A stretch of 64,000 nucleotides of DNA, from the NCBI GenBank assembly GCA_021791535.1, contig JAJYWI010000021.1, positions 42,507 to 106,506 on the forward strand, read 5' to 3'. Below, in pieces: positions 58,596-64,000 of the stretch. Every line of letters begins with the position of its first letter. Position 1 is the first letter of the stretch. The stretch comes from Microcaldota archaeon. GTDB taxonomy: Archaea; Micrarchaeota; Micrarchaeia; Micrarchaeales; Micrarchaeaceae. The translations under genes were made by a program, and so were the position numbers. Below the pieces are notes generated by a model that ran no database searches, was not told the DNA's origin, and was given only the letters and a program-made list of their open reading frames with translations.

Positions 58596-58841
58596 CTAGA
58601 TTGTATGTCACAAAAGAGATCCGACAGGGATGTATTCGTGGTATGTTGTGGTATGGAAGGAGCAAGAGCTATGGCTAGAATTGATACCGTTTTGATAGAC
58701 GCGCAAGGAACAATACTGTAAATAACAAGCAGTATAGTGAACTATTGAGGCTCGGAATACCCCGTGAGATTGTTAGCGCGTCGCCGTCTTATAAGCCACC
58801 TGCGGTGAAAACCCAAAGAAAGTAACAATCTAGTTATAAAG

Positions 58842-58882
58842 TTTCAAGACCGTTCTGCTTGCGCAGTTATTGGTCTTTCAAC
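58842..58882 (+). repeat. Right-end repeat of element family, copy 3
   Basis: TTTCAAGACCGTTCTGCTTGCGCAGTTATTGGTCTTTCAAC. Confidence 0.85.
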
Positions 58883-59038
58883 GTTCGATTTCTAACAAAA
58901 CCGCACCAGGTGGCTATATAAACTTCAAGTTCTACAATGCTCTTGGAAAATCTGGTTCGAAAATCGGAAAACGCTTTTGAGGAAATGATTGCATGCTGCA
59001 TCAAAAACCGGGTTCGAATTACGGCGACAAAAGGCTAG

Positions 59039-59092
59039 AGAGTGGCAGGCTTTTAACCTGTAAGTCGGGGGTTCAAATCCCCCCAGACCCGA
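59039..59092 (+). repeat. Duplicated tRNA-Lys 3' fragment (attR-like), exact
   Basis: GAGTGGCAGGCTTTTAACCTGTAAGTCGGGGGTTCAAATCCCCCCAGACCCGA identical to the tRNA-Lys 3' end. Confidence 0.92.
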
Positions 59093-59132
59093 AGCCTTAA
59101 ATATCTGGAAAAGGTCAGCTCCTACGGTCACT

Positions 59133-59717
59133 GTGCCTGAAACGAAACCTTTCACTAACGCTGCTTCAAAGAAGATAGCCGAGTTAGACTGGATAGACGG
59201 AGGCAGCATCCACAGGCTAATTCCTACGCTTCGAGGCTCAGGGCAGGACTTTGGCTTCGGCGTTGAATGCCAGCTGCCAGGAGAGATATACTGGAAATGG
59301 ATACCGCTGCTTACAGGCTCGGAAGAGTTCAGGAAACGGATAGAGGATGAAATAAGAGCATCCATGTGCGACAATGGCCTTGATTGGCCGACGTACCTGA
59401 GGCTGAATTGGTCAAGGAACGGGCTGAACCTGGAGACCAACGGCGTGAACGGCTGCACGGTCTACGTGCTTAAATCGGAGTCAAGATACACGGAGCACAA
59501 CGTTGATAACCTTAGGCAGGCAATGGTGCTGCAATTCGCGCTGTCCATCTACACGAGAAGGATGATGCAATTTCTAGATTTCTTAGAGTCGCAGGGCACC
59601 GAAGGGTCAGTGCTGGAGGACAGCAAGCCGCTTGGAGAAGAGGACACAATAGAGGTAACAATCAGATTGGTCTCAACGAAGAAAAAAGGGCGCGCCCTGC
59701 GGAGATTGGATGTTTGA
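59133..59717 (+). CDS. Hypothetical protein downstream of attR-like repeat
   Basis: Intact ORF. Confidence 0.6.
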   Translation: MPETKPFTNAASKKIAELDWIDGGSIHRLIPTLRGSGQDFGFGVECQLPGEIYWKWIPLLTGSEEFRKRIEDEIRASMCDNGLDWPTYLRLNWSRNGLNLETNGVNGCTVYVLKSESRYTEHNVDNLRQAMVLQFALSIYTRRMMQFLDFLESQGTEGSVLEDSKPLGEEDTIEVTIRLVSTKKKGRALRRLDV

Positions 59718-59821
59718 GCAGAAACCCATATCTATTTAAACGTTGAAGCAGTAATACCACAATAAGTCAGCTCTTTGGCTATCACAACCTCTAAATATGG
59801 TTGCGAATAATATAGATAGAT

Positions 59822-59936
59822 GCCAGGGTGGCAGAAACCGGTAACGCGTACGCCTGGAATTTTTTCCTGAAAGCGTATGGCTCTTCGGAGCCGTCTGGGT
59901 TCAAATGCCTTAGAGCTGAATATCCCAGCCCTGGCG
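59822..59936 (+). tRNA. tRNA-Ser(GGA) with two predicted introns (anticodon loop about 12 nt, T-loop about 17 nt)
   Basis: GCCAGGG/CCCTGGC acceptor; TACGC-CTGGAA[intron]A-GCGTA; variable arm GGCTCTTCGGAGCC; CTGGG-TTCAAAT plus 17-nt insertion-CCCAG. Confidence 0.82.
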
Positions 59937-59950
59937 TCATGTGTGCTTCC

Positions 59951-60616
59951 ATGGCAGACGAGAACGCCGCACCTGCGGCAAAGGAGGAAAAGAAGGCAGA
60001 GGCGCCGAAGAAGGAGCAGCCGAAGGCCGAGCCTCCTTCGCAGCCGAGACAGCACAAGAAAGAGGCGAGGCCGCAGCACGAGAAGACGGCAACGTCAATA
60101 ATAAGGATGGGAGGCAAGGACATAAACGGCGAGCTCGGCCTCGAAAGGGCGCTGATGCAGATAAAGGGCGTAGGCAGCAATCTCGCCCATTCGGTATCGT
60201 TTGCCGTGGAAAAGGAATTCCACATACAGAAAAATACGAAGCTTGGGTCGTTAAGCGAGGAGCAGATAGAGTCTATAGAATCTGTGATAAAAGACCCAGC
60301 GAAGTACGGCATACCAAAGTACATGATAAACAGAAGAAACAACCCCGACAGCGGTGTGGATTCGCACCTGATAGGCAGCGACCTCACCTTTGCCGTGAGG
60401 CAGGATGTCAACCGCGATGTAGGGATAAGGACGTGGCGCGGCTACAGGCACCAGCATGGCCAGAAGGTGCGTGGCCAGCATACGAAGAGCACAGGCAGGA
60501 CAGGCGCGACAGTCGGAGTCATGAAGAAGGCGGCGAAGCAGCAGCTCGCAGCCGCCCAGCAGGAGAAGGGCGGAGCCGCTGCGTCGCCAGCAGCCGCGCC
60601 GTCAGCTAAGAAGTGA
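59951..60616 (+). CDS. Ribosomal protein S13 with Ala/Lys-rich extensions
   Basis: GGKDINGELGLERALMQIKGVGSNLA; DVGIRTWRGYRHQHGQKVRGQHTKSTGRTGATVG. Confidence 0.92.
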   Translation: MADENAAPAAKEEKKAEAPKKEQPKAEPPSQPRQHKKEARPQHEKTATSIIRMGGKDINGELGLERALMQIKGVGSNLAHSVSFAVEKEFHIQKNTKLGSLSEEQIESIESVIKDPAKYGIPKYMINRRNNPDSGVDSHLIGSDLTFAVRQDVNRDVGIRTWRGYRHQHGQKVRGQHTKSTGRTGATVGVMKKAAKQQLAAAQQEKGGAAASPAAAPSAKK

Positions 60617-60620
60617 TTGA

Positions 60621-61214
60621 TTGGGATCAGCTAAGAGGAACCGAAGGAAATTCGAGAAGCCAAAGGACATCTGGAGCTCCGATAGGATATCCTCTGACAA
60701 CGCGCTCATGGAGGAATACGGGCTCAAGAACATGAAGGAAGTTTGGATCGCGCAGACGCGCGTAGGAAGGGTGCGAAGGAACGCGAGGGAATTCCTCTCA
60801 GGCACCGCAGACACGAAGGATTACGAGAGCGCGATGATCGCCAGGCTGGTCAAGTTCGGTATAGTCAAGGATGGTGCGACCCTCGACGACCTGCTGGACC
60901 TTAACGAGCGTGCATTCATGGAGAGGCGCCTGCAGTCGATAGTGACGCGTAAAGGGCTAGCGAGGACCACGAAGCAGGCTAGGCAGCTCATAACACACGG
61001 CTACATATCAATAGCTGGCAGGAAGGTCAACAGGCCAGGCTACATGGTGAGCCTTGAAGAGGAGAAAGCTGTCGGATACTACAAGCCGATACAGATACAA
61101 GTGCAAGCGGCAAGAGCGCCAGCGGCAACCGGGGCGCCAGAGACCCCCGGAGCAGGCGGAGAGGCGCCTGCAGGTGCGCAGCAGTCTGGCGAAGCTCAAA
61201 GCACTGGGGGATGA
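60621..61214 (+). CDS. Ribosomal protein S4
   Basis: [14 protein letters not shown]...[43 protein letters not shown]. Confidence 0.92.
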   Translation: MGSAKRNRRKFEKPKDIWSSDRISSDNALMEEYGLKNMKEVWIAQTRVGRVRRNAREFLSGTADTKDYESAMIARLVKFGIVKDGATLDDLLDLNERAFMERRLQSIVTRKGLARTTKQARQLITHGYISIAGRKVNRPGYMVSLEEEKAVGYYKPIQIQVQAARAPAATGAPETPGAGGEAPAGAQQSGEAQSTGG

Positions 61215-61216
61215 CA

Positions 61217-61717
61217 ATGGCTAAGAAAGATGACGCGAAGAAGCAGGCGCAGCAGGCTGTGAAGAAGGAAGCAAAGGCGAAAGACGTATCATACGAAGCG
61301 AAGGCCATGGAGGAGCCCAAGGCCAAGCCGCGCGCCGATAGGATCGCCGTGGCTCACGTATTCTCATCGAAGAACGACACAATAATAACGCTCACAGATC
61401 TAAGCGGCGCAGAGACCTTCGCTGTCGGAAGCGGCGGCATGGTTGTAAGCGCAGACTCCCAGGAGGGTTCCCCATACGCAGCCATGCAGGCTGCATACAA
61501 GGTTGCGGCGGCTGCGAAGGAGAAGGGCATAACGAACATCAACATATCGATAAGAGCACCTGGCGGCCACGGCGCGAAGACCCCTGGACCTGGTGCGAAC
61601 GCGGTTGTCAGGGTTCTGGCGAGGAGCGGTCTAATCGTGAACAAGATAGAGGACGTAACCCCTATACCAACAGACACGACGAAGAGGCCTGGCGGGAGGA
61701 GAGGAAGGAGGGTCTGA
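61217..61717 (+). CDS. Ribosomal protein S11
   Basis: [59 protein letters not shown]-terminus. Confidence 0.94.
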   Translation: MAKKDDAKKQAQQAVKKEAKAKDVSYEAKAMEEPKAKPRADRIAVAHVFSSKNDTIITLTDLSGAETFAVGSGGMVVSADSQEGSPYAAMQAAYKVAAAAKEKGITNINISIRAPGGHGAKTPGPGANAVVRVLARSGLIVNKIEDVTPIPTDTTKRPGGRRGRRV

Positions 61718-61734
61718 TCAAGCGCGGTGAGCGA

Positions 61735-62187
61735 ATGGCCATTGAGCGCTCTGCCGGGGCGATAATCCTAATAACCGACGCCAGAGCGCCAAGCATACTT
61801 ATACTTGAGCAGAACAGCGAGTTCTACCACAGGCCGCCGAAGACGATAGTTTTGGACATAGGCCCCAAGGGGCACATAGAGCCCGGGGAGGACGATGTCA
61901 CAGCCGCAAGGCGTGAGATAAGGGAGGAAATAGGCCTGGATGTAAGGATTGACACCAGCTTCAAAGCTGTCAAGAAATACGTTTACAGTAACAACGGCAA
62001 GGATGTGCGCAAGAAGGTAACCTACTTCATATCGAGAATCAGGATGCGGGACGTCCGCAGGATAAAGCTAAACGAGGAGATATCAAGATATAGGATAGTT
62101 CCGATAGCAAAGGCCGCAAGGGCGCTGAAGTACAAGAGCGACAGGGATGTAATCAAGAAGCTCCGGGAGTACCTCGGCTCTCGCTAA
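61735..62187 (+). CDS. NUDIX hydrolase (Ap4A hydrolase-like)
   Basis: GPKGHIEPGEDDVTAARREIREEIGL. Confidence 0.9.
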   Translation: MAIERSAGAIILITDARAPSILILEQNSEFYHRPPKTIVLDIGPKGHIEPGEDDVTAARREIREEIGLDVRIDTSFKAVKKYVYSNNGKDVRKKVTYFISRIRMRDVRRIKLNEEISRYRIVPIAKAARALKYKSDRDVIKKLREYLGSR

Positions 62188-62231
62188 TCCCCTTTGTATC
62201 CTGCCCTTCCTCTTCCTCAGTCATTATACGC

Positions 62232-62735
62232 TCAGGGCTTTCTTCCGGCATGCCTCTTCACTTTCCCAAGCGTGGAGCTGTGCTTGCTTATCAGCCCTGC
62301 AAAGGCGTTCTCGTTCATTATGTATGCCTTCGAGCCCTGGTGCTTCAGGTGCATGCCAAGATTCTCCATAAGAAGAGCGTCGTGCGCCTCCAAGTTCCTG
62401 ATGAACATGCCCTTCCTGTCGAAGCCGCCGATGCAGTCGAATAGTCCAGCAAGGTAGCTTCCGGAGTAGTCGTTGACGTACTTGAACGTCTTCGTCCTCC
62501 TCTCCAGCGCCTTGTCGAACAGCCTCTTCAGCCTTGAGTTGTAGAAGGCGGCCCCTCCATCCTTCAGTATTATCTTGTTAGCCCCGACCCCGAGCTCGTT
62601 CACAGCTATCCGTATGAAGCGCTCCAGCATATCGCTGTCGTTTGTAGTGAGCTCTATAGGCTGCCGCCTCTGGCCTGCGCTGTATACGCCGAGCATGTAG
62701 CTTACGTCGGGCGACAACTTCAGCTTGGCTGCCAT
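62232..62735 (-). CDS. LAGLIDADG-like protein adjacent to 16S rRNA
   Basis: DVSYMLGVYSAG and YLAGLFDCIGGFD resemble two LAGLIDADG helices. Confidence 0.6.
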   Translation of the reverse strand: MAAKLKLSPDVSYMLGVYSAGQRRQPIELTTNDSDMLERFIRIAVNELGVGANKIILKDGGAAFYNSRLKRLFDKALERRTKTFKYVNDYSGSYLAGLFDCIGGFDRKGMFIRNLEAHDALLMENLGMHLKHQGSKAYIMNENAFAGLISKHSSTLGKVKRHAGRKP

Positions 62736-62872
62736 GATAGCTTCTGGGATTTATGCTTAATAAGCGTATTCCTGGCTCGCGCTGTGGTGTAAAAAAGCAG
62801 TCTTGAGGTATTATGGGAGGACCAACGCTTCCTTCTGCACATCTTTTGATAAAACTTTTCATAAAAGTTTTA

Positions 62873-64000
62873 CGAGGTGATCTATCCGCAGGTTCCCCTA
62901 CGGATACCTTGTTATGCCTTCGCCCTCCTCACAAAGCCCTAACTCGAAAGTATCCGAAGATACTGCCTCACTAGGACCTCACTTGGGTGACGTGGCAGGC
63001 GGTGTGTGCAAGGAGCTGGGACAGATTCACCGCCTAATAGTGATGGGCGATTACTAGGGATTCCATTTTCATGAGGGCGAGTTTCAGCCCTCAATCCAAA
63101 CTTAGGTCGGTTTTAGGGGATTGGCTCCTCCTTTCGGAGTTGCATCCCATTGTGCCGACCATTGTATGCCGCGTGTAGCCCGGAAGATTCAGAGCATACT
63201 GACGTATCGTCGCCGCCTCCTTCCTCCTCTTTAAACAGAGGCGGTCTCGACAGAGTGCTCGTCCCATCGCTGGAACGGTGGCAACTGTCAATGGCGGTCT
63301 CGCTCGTTCCCGGACTTAACCGGACAGTTCACACCACGAGCTGACGGTCGCCATGCACTACCTCTCGGCTCGTCAGGCAAGATCTTTAGTCTGGCCTTCA
63401 CACTGCCGTCGCTCCCGGTAATATTTCCGACGTTGAATTCAATTAAACCGCAGCATCCACCCCTTGTGTGCTCCCCCGCCAATTGCTTTAAGTCTGTTGT
63501 CGTGTAGAACGACACACGAATTCAACCTTGCGGCCGTACTCCCCAGGCGGCAGACTTAACACTTTCGCTACGGTACTGCAGGCGTTCGAGACACCTGCAA
63601 CACCAGAGTCTGCATAATTTACTGCTAGGGCTACTCGGGTATCCAGTGGGCATAGTTTCCTATCACCCATATCTGATCCGATTCGTTCTCCTAGCCTTCG
63701 CTCCTCACTGTCGGATGCGTTCTGGTCAGGCGCCTTCGCCACCGTTGGTCCTCACAGGATTACAGGATTTTACCCCTCCCCCGTGAGTACCCCTGACCTC
63801 ACCCGCTCCCTAGCCTGTGGGTATCCCATGCCCGCATTGACGTTGAGCGCCAATATTTCACATGAGACGGCACAGGCCAGCTACGAGCGCTTTAAGCCCA
63901 ATAATCGTGGACACCACTTGTGCTGCGGGTATTACCGTGGCGGCTGCCACCCGTCTTGCCCAGCACTTATTCGCCAAGCTTGCTATACTTGGCAAAAGGT
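62873..64000 (-). rRNA. rrs: 16S rRNA, 3' portion (continues beyond window)
   Basis: Complement carries AAGTCGTAACAAGG-like 3' minor domain and GGGGAACCTGCGGATAGATCACCTCG; universally conserved tracts throughout. Confidence 0.95.

Larger units (their letters stand above)
57604..59092 (+). mobile_element. tRNA-Lys-integrated element (about 1.49 kb) with perfect 3' tRNA duplication
   Basis: 54-bp exact copy of the tRNA-Lys 3' part at 59039-59092; internal left and right hairpins shared with other loci; no integrase. Confidence 0.85.

Noticed and set aside
58620-58830. Short coding-like fragments (MARIDTVLIDAQGTIL; YSELLRLGIPREIVSASPS)
   Set aside because: Too short and broken to assign to a family; treated as decayed cargo of the tRNA-Lys element
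59828-59950. N-terminal part of the S13 ORF as listed
   Set aside because: Overlaps the tRNA-Ser(GGA) gene; S13 most likely starts at 59951 (or 59939)
62873-64000. Several ORFs in this interval
   Set aside because: They lie within 16S rRNA
1-64000. CRISPR array or cas genes
   Set aside because: No regularly spaced direct repeats or Cas-like ORFs seen; the only tandem direct repeat is the two-unit pair upstream of ftsZ

Overview
This window is a gene-dense archaeal chromosome segment. It looks like a small-genome, DPANN/Micrarchaeota-like lineage, but that assignment is inference from gene content only. Informational genes dominate: the exosome/proteasome/RNase P superoperon (Rpp30, Pop5, PsmA, SBDS, Rrp4, Rrp41, Rrp42, L37Ae, RpoP), aIF2-beta, aIF1A, aIF5A, Orc1/Cdc6, histone, SecY, SRP54, SRP RNA, HisRS, GluRS, S8e, S24e, S27ae, S13, S4, S11, RpoE1/Spt4, fibrillarin, and the 3' part of a 16S rRNA on the minus strand at the right edge. 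Cell-division genes are two tandem ftsZ paralogs with a SepF-like gene nearby. I read five tRNAs: Ser-GCT, Arg-TCT with an intron, Asn-GTT, Lys-TTT, and a Ser-GGA that appears to carry two introns, one in the T-loop. The most interesting signal is a set of short (about 0.7-1.5 kb), integrase-less insertions abutting tRNA genes (Arg, Asn, Lys). Two leave a duplicated tRNA 3' end at the distal side. Copies share a conserved hairpin near the left end (52467-52502 and 57658-57689) and another at the right end (21549, 53059, 58842), with different cargo (VapBC-like, DUF5680-like, truncated methyltransferase, orphan ORFs). Other points of note: a single-repeat TBP-like protein, two tiny very basic peptide genes missed by the ORF track (one L41e-like), a CYTH gene with an internal deletion beside tRNA-Ser, IS605-like terminal hairpin remnants, a LAGLIDADG-like ORF beside the 16S rRNA, and an altered anti-Shine-Dalgarno sequence. 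All calls come from reading sequence; no database search was run.
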